Origin: an uncultured Eggerthella sp.
GTDB taxonomy: Bacteria; Actinomycetota; Coriobacteriia; Coriobacteriales; Eggerthellaceae
NCBI GenBank assembly: GCA_900556585.1
Contig: USPD01000001.1
Location: 1 to 64,000, forward strand
Direction: 5' to 3'
DNA: 64,000 bases
Numbering within the stretch: position 1 is the stretch's first letter; every line of letters begins with the position of its first letter. Positions 27,871 to 37,373 of the stretch are shown here, piece by piece. Both the position numbers and the translations under genes were made by a program. The notes below the pieces were generated by a model. The model was not told the DNA's origin, searched no databases, and worked only from the letters and a program-made list of their open reading frames with translations.

Positions 27871-27902
27871 GTAGCTACTGTAAAACATTGAAAGGACCTT
27901 AC

Positions 27903-29198
27903 ATGCCAAGCACGGTTCTCCTTGGTGCCCAATGGGGTGACGAGGGAAAAGGCAAAATCACTGACCTTATTTCAAGTGATTACGATTACGTTGTTCGATA
28001 TCAGGGGGGAAACAACGCCGGGCATACGGTAATTCATGGCGATACCAAGCTCGCGCTGCATCTTATTCCTTCGGGTGTTATGTATGAACACATCACTCCA
28101 GTTATTGGAAACGGATGCGTTATCGACCCTAAAGTTCTGGTCGAAGAAATGAAAATGCTGGAAGATTCCGGCTTCTCTTGCGATCGTCTTCGCATTTCTT
28201 GTGATGCTCATATTATTATGCCGTATCACATTGATTTAGATGGCGCTTCAGAACGTCATCTTGGTAAGCACAAGATTGGTACAACAAATCGTGGTATTGG
28301 TCCTGCTTACGAAGATAAGTATGCTCGTTCTGGTATTCGCGTACAGGATTTGCTGGATGAAAAAATCTTCCGTGAAAAACTAGAAGCAGCACTTGCTATT
28401 AAGAATCAAATCCTTACTAAGATTTATGATTTGAAGCCTTACACGGTTGATCAAATTTGTGAAATGTATCTGCCCTACGTAGAAGTGATGCGTAAGCACA
28501 TGGCAGAAACCACTCAAATGCTTAACGCAGCACTGCGCGAAAATAAAAACATTTTGTTCGAAGGTGCACAGGGCACCATGCTTGACATTGACCATGGCAC
28601 CTATCCTTTTGTAACGTCATCTTCTTGTTGTGCAGGCGGCGCTCCTACTGGTTCGGGTGTTGGTCCTAAGGCAATTGATAAAGTTTTAGGTATTGCCAAG
28701 GCTTATATCACGCGTGTTGGCTCTGGCCCATTTCCAACGGAATTACATGATGAAACTGGCGAGCTTCTGTGTAAAGTTGGCGGCGAGTATGGTGTAACTA
28801 CTGGTCGTAAGCGTCGTTGTGGATGGTTTGACGCTGTTCAGGCTCGTTATGCGGTGGAGGTAAACTCCATGACCGACATGGCACTCACTAAGCTTGATGT
28901 TTTGTCTTGTGTGCCAAACATTAAGGTTTGCGTTGGTTATGAAGCAGACGGTGTTCGCTATGATTACTTCCCAATGCAGCATTCGGTAATCTATCCAAAG
29001 AATGTAACGCCAATCTATGAGGAATTGCCTGGCTGGGAAGGCGTTGATATTTCTGACTGCAAGAAGTTTGAAGATCTGCCTGCAAATGCTCAGCGCTACG
29101 TACAATATCTTGAAGAGGTAACAGGCGTACACGCTTCGATTATTGCGGTTGGTCCTGATAGAAATCAGACTATTTTTAACGGATGGGAAAGTCGCTAA
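27903..29198 (+). CDS. purA: Adenylosuccinate synthetase
   Basis: 431 residues from ATG 27903 (AAAGGA upstream; an in-frame TTG five codons earlier has none). Converts IMP, aspartate and GTP to adenylosuccinate. N-terminal GAQWGDEGKGK with the catalytic Asp, GGNNAGHTV, IMP-binding GTTNRGIGPAYEDK, and the GRKRRCGWFD motif. purB, which catalyses the next step, is at 43 kb, and purD and purE are also in this window but in separate units. Confidence 0.97.
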   Translation: MPSTVLLGAQWGDEGKGKITDLISSDYDYVVRYQGGNNAGHTVIHGDTKLALHLIPSGVMYEHITPVIGNGCVIDPKVLVEEMKMLEDSGFSCDRLRISCDAHIIMPYHIDLDGASERHLGKHKIGTTNRGIGPAYEDKYARSGIRVQDLLDEKIFREKLEAALAIKNQILTKIYDLKPYTVDQICEMYLPYVEVMRKHMAETTQMLNAALRENKNILFEGAQGTMLDIDHGTYPFVTSSSCCAGGAPTGSGVGPKAIDKVLGIAKAYITRVGSGPFPTELHDETGELLCKVGGEYGVTTGRKRRCGWFDAVQARYAVEVNSMTDMALTKLDVLSCVPNIKVCVGYEADGVRYDYFPMQHSVIYPKNVTPIYEELPGWEGVDISDCKKFEDLPANAQRYVQYLEEVTGVHASIIAVGPDRNQTIFNGWESR

Positions 29199-29233
29199 CT
29201 AATGAGTTTCCCTGGGAAATAATAAGGTATGAC

Positions 29234-29270
29234 TAAAGCACCGCTGCAACAGTTCTGCAGGGGTGCTTTA
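29234..29270 (+). terminator. Probable terminator after purA
   Basis: TAAAGCACC (29234-29242) pairs with GGTGCTTTA (29262-29270), with a further inner CTGCA/TGCAG pairing; T run is weak. Confidence 0.6.
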
Positions 29271-29415
29271 TACGTTTGAGCTTGGTTGAAAGTTGTTATA
29301 TTTCGAATAGATTGACGTAAAAGATCTGACGAAATACGTTTCAGCAAAGCAAATATGCTCGATAAGGCAAAGAGCGCAAAACAAAAAGCGTTTTACATGA
29401 GTGAAAGGCAGAACA

Positions 29416-30711
29416 GTGAACATTCTTGTTCTTGGCGGCGGTGGACGCGAACACGCTATTGCTTGGGCGTTGGCAAAATCTCCTCGCTGCGAGCAGCTTT
29501 ATGTTGCTCCTGGTAATGGCGGAACAGCTTCTATTGCTCAAAACATTAAAAACCTTGATACCGAAAATGGGGAAGCGGTACTAGCATTTGCTAAGGATCA
29601 CGAAATTGGTTTAGTAGTTGTTGGTCCCGAAGCTCCTCTGGTTGCTGGCGTAGCGGACGTTATTCGCGCTGGTGGCATTGCGGTGTTTGGCCCGGATGCT
29701 CAAGGTGCCCAACTTGAAGGATCCAAAACCTATTCCAAAGAATTTATGGAAGCAAATGGTATCCCAACAGCACGTTACAAGAGCTTCATTAATGCTGAAG
29801 AAGCGCGTGCTTATTGCGAGGAACTGGGAGCTCCCTTGGTTGTTAAGGCTGATGGTCTTGCAGCCGGCAAGGGCGTAATTGTCGCTGAAACCCTTGAAGT
29901 GGCACTTGATGCAGTTGATGGTTGTTTCAGCGGAAATTTTGGACAGGCAGGAAGCCGCGTAGTTATTGAAGAAATGCTTACTGGCCCTGAATGCTCATTG
30001 TTAGCGTTCGTTAGTGGTGGCAAAGCATTTTGTATGGCACCAGCACAAGATCACAAGCGTGCCTACGATGGTGACCTTGGTCCCAACACTGGTGGTATGG
30101 GCGTGTATTCACCAGTTCCTATTGTTACTGATGAAGAAATGACAGCAATGGTTTCTGTCATGGAGACAGCTGCTGCAGCTACGGCTAAAGAACCTTTCAC
30201 GACTGATTATCGTGGATGTTTGTACGGCGGCTTTATGCTTACGCCTACTGGTCCAAAGGTTCTTGAATTTAATGCCCGTTTTGGTGACCCTGAAACACAG
30301 GTTGTTCTACCACGCCTCCAGGGTGATTTGGTAGACATTATGCTGGCAGTAGCTGAAGGCAGGCCTGAAGATATTGAACTTTCGTGGTCTGATAAATGGG
30401 CAGTAAGCGTTGTTCTAGCCAGTGGCGGATATCCTGGATCTTACGAAAAAGGCAAGGTTATCTTAGGTGTATCAGAAGCGGAAAATCTTGATGATGTAAT
30501 TGTGTTTCATGCAGGAACTGCACTTAACAATGATGGTGAACTTATTACCGCAGGCGGCCGCGTGTTGAATGTTGTTGCTTTGGGCGATTCGTTCGAGGAA
30601 GCTCGCAATCGCGCCTATGAGGCATGTAATCTTATTAAATTTGAAGATATGCAATTCAGGAGCGATATAGGCAAACGTGCTCTTCAGGGCCGCAGCGCTT
30701 GGGATGCGTAA
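29416..30711 (+). CDS. purD: Phosphoribosylamine-glycine ligase
   Basis: 431 residues from GTG 29416, 7 nt behind AAAGG; this gives the canonical start VNILVLGGGGREHAI. GARS ligates glycine to phosphoribosylamine in purine synthesis. ATP-grasp region with KADGLAAGKGV, the signature GDPETQVVLPRL, and the C-terminal GARS domain. A monofunctional PurD, not fused to PurM or PurN. It stands alone between purA and tRNA-Phe. Confidence 0.96.
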   Translation: MNILVLGGGGREHAIAWALAKSPRCEQLYVAPGNGGTASIAQNIKNLDTENGEAVLAFAKDHEIGLVVVGPEAPLVAGVADVIRAGGIAVFGPDAQGAQLEGSKTYSKEFMEANGIPTARYKSFINAEEARAYCEELGAPLVVKADGLAAGKGVIVAETLEVALDAVDGCFSGNFGQAGSRVVIEEMLTGPECSLLAFVSGGKAFCMAPAQDHKRAYDGDLGPNTGGMGVYSPVPIVTDEEMTAMVSVMETAAAATAKEPFTTDYRGCLYGGFMLTPTGPKVLEFNARFGDPETQVVLPRLQGDLVDIMLAVAEGRPEDIELSWSDKWAVSVVLASGGYPGSYEKGKVILGVSEAENLDDVIVFHAGTALNNDGELITAGGRVLNVVALGDSFEEARNRAYEACNLIKFEDMQFRSDIGKRALQGRSAWDA

Positions 30712-30752
30712 TAGCTTACATAGCGAAGCAAAATTGCTCAGAAAAAAATTGC

Positions 30753-30781
30753 TTGACGAATTTTAGAAATATCGGTACAAT
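30753..30781 (+). promoter_or_regulatory. Promoter of tRNA-Phe
   Basis: TTGACG (30753-30758), 17-bp spacer, TACAAT (30776-30781). Confidence 0.75.
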
Positions 30782-30804
30782 TTCGTTTCGCGTCATACGT
30801 AACT

Positions 30805-30880
<76 letters not shown>

Positions 30881-30891
30881 TTTAAAATGTG

Positions 30892-30918
30892 AAGCCCCGC
30901 ACATGCGGGGCTTTTTTT
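30892..30918 (+). terminator. Terminator after tRNA-Phe
   Basis: AAGCCCCGC (30892-30900) pairs with GCGGGGCTT (30905-30913) followed by a T run. Confidence 0.9.
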
Positions 30919-31024
30919 GCACATATTGCGAATTTTATGGCAAAAACCAAGGGGATCGTTCATGCAATTCTAGGGGTGTTCAAAGGCCTTTGGTAGAATA
31001 CTTAAAAATACGAAAGAAGGACCG

Positions 31025-32740
31025 ATGATCGATTTTTCCATTCAGGGTATTTATCCTCCTTCGCTGCAGGCGCTTGTAGATGGCAAAGTTGCAAGTCGCA
31101 TTCACGGCAAGGATGCTACTTTATACGATTTTTCAGATGATGCACAGGAATGTGCGCAGAACTATATGGGTTGGGCAACACTGGCAACGCAGCCGCCATA
31201 TCCTATTGAAGAAATTCAGTCGTTTGCGGACGAGATGATTGCTAAAGGTCTCAAAACAGTCATTCTTATTGGTCAGGGGGGTTCCACACAGGCGCCTATG
31301 ACCTTGACTAAATACAATAAGCCCGATTCTTCTTCTATTGCTTTCAGGACGCTTGATTCGGTGTCTCCTGTCCGTGTGCGCACCATTATGTCTCAGTGCG
31401 ATCCAGAGTATACGCTTATTATTCAATCCTCAAAGTCCGGTAGCACCATTGAACCTTCATTGGTTATGAAGGCGGTGCGTGAAGTTTTGGCAGAAAGCTT
31501 GCCTGTTGAAGACATTCCAAAGCATTTAGTAGCCATTACTGATCCTGGTTCTGATTTGGAAGAAACTGCTATCAATGAAGGTTGGGTAAAGGTATTTACA
31601 GGTGAGCCCACCGTTGGTGGCCGCTATTCGGCGCTTTCTGTATTCGGCCTTGTTCCTGCTGCATTGGTTGGTATGAATATTTCTTCGCTTATTGAAAGCG
31701 CCCGTGAAGCAGAAGAGCTTTGTTCAAGTGATGACTTGGATAATCCTGCTTCCAATCTTGCAGCGTTTTTGTTTGATACTTACGAGCGTGGTCGCGATAA
31801 GTTTTCGTTCTTTACACCAAAGCGTGGTCGTGTTTTGGGCTTATGGATCGAACAGCTGGTTGCTGAAAGCTTGGGTAAAAATGGTTTTGGTGTTTTGCCA
31901 AACATTGAAGTTGATTCGCTGGTTCTGCGCGAAGATCCAAAAGATCGTACCGTAATTACCTATAACACTAAAACCGATCAATGGGATGATCGTCAAAACT
32001 TTAACCATGCGCTTGAGTTTATTGATCCTGCTATTCCTCAGATGCATTTCAAGGTGCTTAATGTTGAGGATTTAGCAGCTCACTTTGTAATGTGGGAATA
32101 CGCTATTGCCATGATGGGTTATCTCATGAAGGTATGCCCTTTTGATCAGCCAGACGTTGCAGTTGCAAAAGCTGAAGTTCTGCACATTTTGGCGGAAGGC
32201 GCTCGTGAACCCGAATTCGTTGAAGACGGCTTAGCGGATGTGCCTATTGGCAAGGTTGAAGTTCATGTATCTGATGCGCTGCGCAACGAAGTAGAAGAAT
32301 TAAATTTGGAATCCGTGTTGCGTGCTTTGTTTGGAAGTATTCAGCCGGGCGATTACTTCTCGTTTAATGCGTTTTTGCCTTTCACTGGCGAAGGCCGTCG
32401 TGAGGCTATTGAAGAAATTCGTCACACTGTTGCATCTCATTATGGTGTTGCATCGTGTTTGGAAATTGGTCCACGTTATCTCCATTCAACAGGTCAGCTT
32501 CATAAAGGTGGTCCTAACAAGGGTGTATTCTTAATCCTTTCTGCAGATGAACCTAAGGATATAGAAGTAAATGACAATCGAGCTCACAGCTTAGGACAGC
32601 TAGCTAAAGCTCAGGCTTCAGGAGATTTCACTATTTTGTCAACGCGCGGTCGTCGTTGCGTACATATTCATCTGCCCGACAATTCAGCAGTTTCTATTCG
32701 CGCATTGGCTAAAGCGTTTAAGAAAGTGGTGTATGCATGA
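31025..32740 (+). CDS. pgi: Glucose-6-phosphate isomerase (Tal-Pgi-type)
   Basis: 571 residues. PGI interconverts glucose-6-P and fructose-6-P. Two SIS-like lobes are visible: VILIGQGGSTQAP and IQSSKSGSTIEPS bind the sugar phosphate, and GGRYSALSVFGLVPAAL is the PGI signature. The C-terminal part (EIGPRYLHSTGQLHKGGPN) is the version found in transaldolase-PGI fusion proteins; here the transaldolase half is absent. GAAGGA precedes the ATG. The stop overlaps the start of hypF (ATGA), so the two are translationally coupled although unrelated in function. Confidence 0.93.
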   Translation: MIDFSIQGIYPPSLQALVDGKVASRIHGKDATLYDFSDDAQECAQNYMGWATLATQPPYPIEEIQSFADEMIAKGLKTVILIGQGGSTQAPMTLTKYNKPDSSSIAFRTLDSVSPVRVRTIMSQCDPEYTLIIQSSKSGSTIEPSLVMKAVREVLAESLPVEDIPKHLVAITDPGSDLEETAINEGWVKVFTGEPTVGGRYSALSVFGLVPAALVGMNISSLIESAREAEELCSSDDLDNPASNLAAFLFDTYERGRDKFSFFTPKRGRVLGLWIEQLVAESLGKNGFGVLPNIEVDSLVLREDPKDRTVITYNTKTDQWDDRQNFNHALEFIDPAIPQMHFKVLNVEDLAAHFVMWEYAIAMMGYLMKVCPFDQPDVAVAKAEVLHILAEGAREPEFVEDGLADVPIGKVEVHVSDALRNEVEELNLESVLRALFGSIQPGDYFSFNAFLPFTGEGRREAIEEIRHTVASHYGVASCLEIGPRYLHSTGQLHKGGPNKGVFLILSADEPKDIEVNDNRAHSLGQLAKAQASGDFTILSTRGRRCVHIHLPDNSAVSIRALAKAFKKVVYA

Positions 32741-35190
32741 GTTGTGAGGCAGCAAGACTCACAGTAACTGGCGTTGTACAAGGGGTGGGTTTCCGCCCCT
32801 TTGTCTATCGTGAGGCAATTAATCATCAGATTACTGGTTGGGTGTTAAATACCGTTCGTGGCGTTATTGTTCATGCCGAAGGGCAAACGGACCGGGTTGA
32901 TTCATTCATTATGGCTCTTTCTGAAAATGCTCCAGCTGCTGCACGAGTCAATGAGATCACTATTGAAGAAGTACCTGTAGAGGGTTTCGATCATTTTGAG
33001 ATTCGTTTTTCTGATGAGGCTGAAGCGCAGGAGACCACGTTGGTTTCACCTGATTTGGCAACGTGTGATGCCTGCGTTCAGGAATTGTTCGACCCTAACA
33101 ATAGGCGCTACCATTATCCTTTCATCAACTGCACCAACTGCGGTCCTCGTTTTACTATCATGCGCGAACTTCCTTATGACCGCGCAAAAACATCTATGGC
33201 ATCGTTTACTATGTGCGCGGATTGTGAACGCGAATATAACAATCCCGCAGATAGGCGCTTTCATGCACAGCCTGATGCGTGTTTTGAGTGCGGACCTCAT
33301 GTTGGGTGGGCGCTGAATTCAGTTGATAGTCCTAGTTCGGAAGATGATATTTCTTGGGCGCACGATATAACCGCAAGCGATGCGGTGTTTAGTCAGGCAG
33401 CTCAACTTCTGCGCGATGGATACATTGTGGCAGTTAAAGGGCTTGGTGGCTATCACTTAGCCTGCGATGCTTCAAATGAGCAGGCTATAGCTACCTTACG
33501 TGCTCGCAAGCGCCGTGAAGGAAAAGCTTTCGCGGTTATGGTAGCTTCAATTGAGCAAGCCAAAGAATATTGTTTTATCAATGACGCTGAAAAGCGCCAG
33601 CTTACTCTTCCTTCACGTCCTATTGTTTTGCTCCAAAAACGTCCTGATGCTTGTTTTGCAAAGGGTTTGGCGGATAAGCTTCCTGAATTGGGTGTAATGC
33701 TGCCCTCGACTCCCGTTCAGCATTTGTTGCTTCATGAATTTGGCGGCATGTTAGTAATGACATCAGGAAACATTCATGATGAGCCAATCGTTACTAACGA
33801 ACATGATGCTTTTGAAAAGTTAGGTACAGTTGCCGATGCGTTTCTTGTTAACGATCGCGCCATTGAAGGACGTTATGACGATTCAGTATTACGCGTATTA
33901 AATGCGGGTCCTGCTGGAGCTATTGTCCAATTTATTCGTCGTGCCCGCGGGTACGCTCCTATGCCCCTTGCTATTCCAAGCAATACGGACTCTGACGAAT
34001 TTTTGGCCGTTGGCCCTGAACAAAAAAATACGTTTACCTATACGCGTGCAGGCAAAGCATTTGTGTCGCAACATATTGGCGACATGGAAAGCGTTGCAGT
34101 AATGGATGCTTGGCAAGAAACACGCCAGCGCTACGAGCAATTATTCCGTTTAAAGCCAACGCATCTTGTATGCGATTATCATCCAGAATATTTAACGTCC
34201 AAATGGGCGCACAAGCAAAAGACATCCTTGCAGCAAGTCCAGCATCATCATGCTCATATTCTGTCGGTCATGGGTGAAAACAACCTCGAAGGCCCTGTGT
34301 GCGGATTTGCCTTTGATGGTACGGGATACGGCATGGACGGCGCTATTTGGGGTGGCGAGGTTTTACTTGCAAACCTTAAGACATATGAGCGCTTTGCTAA
34401 TTTTACCTATATGCCGCTTCCTGGTGGGGCGGCTGCCATCAAGAATCCAATTCGCATTGCTTATGGTGCGTTATGGGCGTTCGATTTGCTTGATCATCCT
34501 GTGGCGCAGGAGTTTGTTGGAAAAGAGGTACCTGATGCTTCCGTTTATGAACAGATGATTGAGCGGGGCATAAATTCGCCGCAAACATCTTCCGTCGGGC
34601 GTTTGTTTGATGCGGCTTCTGCCTTGTTGGGAATTTGTACAAAGCCGAAGTACGAAGGTGAAGCAGCTATTTTGCTTGAAGCATGTGTCCATGAATATCT
34701 AACTCATCCCGAAGAGCACGGCAAAAAAACATCTGCATTGCCTTCTTGCGTTACACAGGCAGAATTTAATGCTTCTGAATTAGAAAAACGATCAGAGACC
34801 TATACCATTGAAATAATCAAAAACATTGCAACAGAACAAAGTACTGCGCTTGATACCTCGGTAATTCTTTTGGATGCAGCACCTGTATTTAGGGCGATGC
34901 TTGACGATATGCAGGCGGGCGTTGCAGTGGGCTATATCGCGCAGTGCTTTCATGATGCTTTTGTGAAAGCGATTGTAGATGTAGCGGAATTGATTCGCGC
35001 GGTTTACGATATTTCGACCGTGGCGCTTGGTGGCGGTGTGTTTATGAATCGCTATCTTATTGAGCGCACGCTAGCACAGCTTCAGGAATACGGATTTACG
35101 GTTGCCCTGAATAAAGACCTACCGCCGAACGATGCTTCGGTTTCTTATGGGCAAGCTGTGCTAGGATTGCAGGCACAGACCAAGGAGTGA
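32737..35190 (+). CDS. hypF: Carbamoyltransferase HypF (NiFe-hydrogenase maturation)
   Basis: 817 residues. HypF makes thiocarbamate on HypE from carbamoyl phosphate, the precursor of the CN ligands of NiFe hydrogenase. Domains in order: acylphosphatase (about 1-95, TGVVQGVGFRPFVYREA), two zinc fingers (CDAC...CTNC and CADC...CFEC, about 108-188), YrdC-like (about 215-405, VKGLGGYHLACDA), and Kae1-like with VQHHHAHILSVM, FDGTGYGMDGAIWGGE and LGGGVFMNRYL. Complete and uninterrupted. hypC and hypD follow. Confidence 0.96.
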   Translation: MSCEAARLTVTGVVQGVGFRPFVYREAINHQITGWVLNTVRGVIVHAEGQTDRVDSFIMALSENAPAAARVNEITIEEVPVEGFDHFEIRFSDEAEAQETTLVSPDLATCDACVQELFDPNNRRYHYPFINCTNCGPRFTIMRELPYDRAKTSMASFTMCADCEREYNNPADRRFHAQPDACFECGPHVGWALNSVDSPSSEDDISWAHDITASDAVFSQAAQLLRDGYIVAVKGLGGYHLACDASNEQAIATLRARKRREGKAFAVMVASIEQAKEYCFINDAEKRQLTLPSRPIVLLQKRPDACFAKGLADKLPELGVMLPSTPVQHLLLHEFGGMLVMTSGNIHDEPIVTNEHDAFEKLGTVADAFLVNDRAIEGRYDDSVLRVLNAGPAGAIVQFIRRARGYAPMPLAIPSNTDSDEFLAVGPEQKNTFTYTRAGKAFVSQHIGDMESVAVMDAWQETRQRYEQLFRLKPTHLVCDYHPEYLTSKWAHKQKTSLQQVQHHHAHILSVMGENNLEGPVCGFAFDGTGYGMDGAIWGGEVLLANLKTYERFANFTYMPLPGGAAAIKNPIRIAYGALWAFDLLDHPVAQEFVGKEVPDASVYEQMIERGINSPQTSSVGRLFDAASALLGICTKPKYEGEAAILLEACVHEYLTHPEEHGKKTSALPSCVTQAEFNASELEKRSETYTIEIIKNIATEQSTALDTSVILLDAAPVFRAMLDDMQAGVAVGYIAQCFHDAFVKAIVDVAELIRAVYDISTVALGGGVFMNRYLIERTLAQLQEYGFTVALNKDLPPNDASVSYGQAVLGLQAQTKE

Positions 35191-35196
35191 TGTGAA

Positions 35197-35436
35197 ATGT
35201 GCTTGGCTATTCCCGCACAGGTTAAATCTATCGATGAAGACAACCTGGCAACAGTAGATATTTTAGGCGTTACTCGCAAGGTGGCTCTGGACTTAACTCC
35301 TAGCGCTGAAGTGGGTAGCTTTGTATTGATTCATGCTGGGTTTGCTATTGAAGTGGTAAGTGAAGAAGCGGCTCAGGAGACGCTTGATCTTATCAAGGAA
35401 TTCCCCGAACTAGCAGACCTTGATGTGGCCTCGTAA
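35197..35436 (+). CDS. hypC: Hydrogenase maturation chaperone HypC
   Basis: 79 residues beginning MCLAIPAQV; Cys2, exposed after Met removal, carries the Fe(CN)2CO precursor to the hydrogenase large subunit together with HypD. It contains the family's GVTRKVALDL and GSFVLIHAGFAIEVV segments. It starts 6 bp after hypF. Confidence 0.96.
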   Translation: MCLAIPAQVKSIDEDNLATVDILGVTRKVALDLTPSAEVGSFVLIHAGFAIEVVSEEAAQETLDLIKEFPELADLDVAS

Positions 35437-35447
35437 GGACAACTCAC

Positions 35448-36524
35448 ATGGATTTATCAGTTTTTAAGGACCCTGAGCTTGCGAAGGGTCTTATTCATTC
35501 TATTCAGAAATGGGCGCCCGAGCACGCAACGTTAATGGAAGTTTGCGGAACTCATACTGTTGCAATCGCGCGTAATGGGTTGCGTACTATGATGCCTGAA
35601 GGAACTCGGCTAGCTTCTGGGCCAGGATGTCCTGTTTGTGTAACTTCCAATAAAGATATTGATACCGTTATTGCCCTTTCGCGTATTCCTGGTGTGAAAA
35701 TTACCACGTTTGGTGATATGACGCGTGTTCCAGGATCTACCTCTAGCCTTTTGAAGGAACAGGCGGCAGGACACGATATTAACATTGTGTATTCGCCCTT
35801 GGATGCGCTTAAAATTGCGCAGGAAAATCCAGAAAGTGAAGTAGTGTTTGTAGGGGTTGGTTTTGAAACTACAACACCGCTTGTTGCAATGGCCATAAAA
35901 CGCGCTCAAGCACTTGGCTTAAAGAATTTCAGTGTATTTGTGGCTCATAAGAATATGCCGAATGCACTTGAGGCTATTGTGTCCGACCCTGCTCTCAATA
36001 TTGATGCGCTTATTCTACCTGGTCATGTAAGCACCATTATTGGCATGAAACCCTACGAGTTTTTAGCAGAAAAATATGGTGTTCCTGGTGTTATTACCGG
36101 TTTTGAACCAGTGGATGTTCTGCAGGGCATTGCTATGATCATGCGTCAGCTTCACGAAGGCCGTGCCGAAATCGAAATTGCTTATAAGCGTGGCGTAGAA
36201 GATCAAGGCAATACAGTTGCAATGGCTGCTATCGACGAAGTGTTTGAAACGATAGATGCTACCTGGCGCGGGTTAGGAGTTATTCCTCAATCTGGTTATG
36301 CCATTCGTCCTAAGTATGCTGAATTTGATGCATTTAAACGCTTTCAGCCAGAGGTGGAACCAACTCAAGAGCCAAAGGGATGTCGTTGCGGTGATGTACT
36401 GCGTGGAGCGATGGCGCCTAATGAGTGTCCGTTGTTCCGCAAGGTGTGTACTCCAGAAAACCCTGTAGGTCCTTGCATGGTTTCTTCTGAAGGATCATGT
36501 GCGGCGTACTTCCGTTATTTGTAA
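35448..36524 (+). CDS. hypD: Hydrogenase maturation protein HypD
   Basis: 358 residues. HypD is the Fe-S scaffold for the Fe(CN)2CO group. Conserved CGTHT near the N-terminus, GPGCPVCVT, GFETTTP, LPGHVS and GFEPVDVL, and the C-terminal [4Fe-4S] cysteine set CRCGDVLRG...ECPLFRKVC...GPCMVSSEGSC. Full length. No hypE, hypA, hypB or hydrogenase subunit gene follows; the downstream spacer leads to unrelated membrane proteins. Confidence 0.96.
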   Translation: MDLSVFKDPELAKGLIHSIQKWAPEHATLMEVCGTHTVAIARNGLRTMMPEGTRLASGPGCPVCVTSNKDIDTVIALSRIPGVKITTFGDMTRVPGSTSSLLKEQAAGHDINIVYSPLDALKIAQENPESEVVFVGVGFETTTPLVAMAIKRAQALGLKNFSVFVAHKNMPNALEAIVSDPALNIDALILPGHVSTIIGMKPYEFLAEKYGVPGVITGFEPVDVLQGIAMIMRQLHEGRAEIEIAYKRGVEDQGNTVAMAAIDEVFETIDATWRGLGVIPQSGYAIRPKYAEFDAFKRFQPEVEPTQEPKGCRCGDVLRGAMAPNECPLFRKVCTPENPVGPCMVSSEGSCAAYFRYL

Positions 36525-36878
36525 TGCTGGCACAGGTGCAGAGACGCAAAGCCTAAGTCTACAGGCGCTAGTGTTGCTGTAGGTGCCGGGTTGCTACGGG
36601 TTAGGGGTAATTTCATCGAGAATAGACTAAACGTATTAGTCAGCGCGCAGAAAAATCGCCTTTTTGGACAAAATAACCCTGTTGTAGGCACCTGTTTGTC
36701 ATTGAAAAGCACTGAAAAATTGCTTGGGATCAAAAAAATGTCAGTTCGTTACATTGAATCTCTTACAGTTAGTAAAAAACTTGCCTACAACAGGGCACTT
36801 TTGACCAAAATAGAGAATAATCTGATAATGGCTTAGGCTATAGGTATAACACGTAAAACCCAACGAAAAGGAATGGCC
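36525..36878. other. Intergenic region after hypD with folded elements
   Basis: 354 bp. The first part (36526-36600) can fold through GGCAC/GTGCC and CTACAG/CTGTAG and carries two short c-di-GMP-I-riboswitch-like motifs; the second part holds a 29-bp inverted-repeat pair (36662-36690 and 36782-36810). Nothing coding is credible. Confidence 0.6.
36662..36810. repeat. Inverted-repeat pair, family shared with 61166-61324
   Basis: The left arm TTTTGGACAAAATAACC plus CTGTTGTAGGCA (36662-36690) and the complement of the right arm (36782-36810) match 25 of 29, with the 14-bp CCCTGTTGTAGGCA identical. The arms share TTTTGGTCAAA...TGC.CTGTTGTAG with the pair near 61.2 kb, while the interiors differ. 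Confidence 0.8.
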
Positions 36879-37373
36879 ATGAGGGGAAGACCAGAATGTA
36901 AGTTGGATCCACGAATTAAAGCAGTATGGCGCATTAGTGACGCTATCGTTCTTACCATAATTTTTTTGTGCGTTGTATTAGTAGGTGTTATTGCGTGGCT
37001 TGCTGATCAATCAACTCATTTTTGGTCAGGTCCTTATTGCTTAATTTCTGTGGTAGTGTACGTTGTTGCGCTGGTTTTTGACCTTGCTGCAATCACGCCT
37101 CTTCGCTATGTGCGCTGGCGCTATCAACTATTTGATGACTTTCTAGAAATTGAAAACGGCATAGTTTGGCGCAAGCATGTTGTTGTGCCTTTCATTCGCG
37201 TTCAGAATACCGATACTCGCCAAGGACCAGTGCTTCGTGCGTTTGGTTTGGCATCAGTTATGGTATCTACTGCGGGAACTTCCTTGGAAATTCCCGGCCT
37301 TCGATCAGATGAAGCTGATCAAGTTCGCGATCGCGCGGCAGAATTGGCTCGTATTGCGCGAGAGGATGTATAA
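36879..37373 (+). CDS. Bacterial PH-domain membrane protein (YdbS-like, DUF304)
   Basis: 164 residues from ATG 36879 (AAAAGGA 6 nt before). Two membrane segments at about 20-45 and 55-75, then a bPH2 domain (FDDFLEIENGIVWRKHVVVPFIRVQNTDTRQGP is the family hallmark). Its stop is immediately followed by the ATG of the next, larger PH-domain protein. YdbS/YdbT pairs act together at the membrane in Bacillus stress resistance to certain bacteriocins; a similar envelope role is inferred. Confidence 0.85.
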   Translation: MRGRPECKLDPRIKAVWRISDAIVLTIIFLCVVLVGVIAWLADQSTHFWSGPYCLISVVVYVVALVFDLAAITPLRYVRWRYQLFDDFLEIENGIVWRKHVVVPFIRVQNTDTRQGPVLRAFGLASVMVSTAGTSLEIPGLRSDEADQVRDRAAELARIAREDV

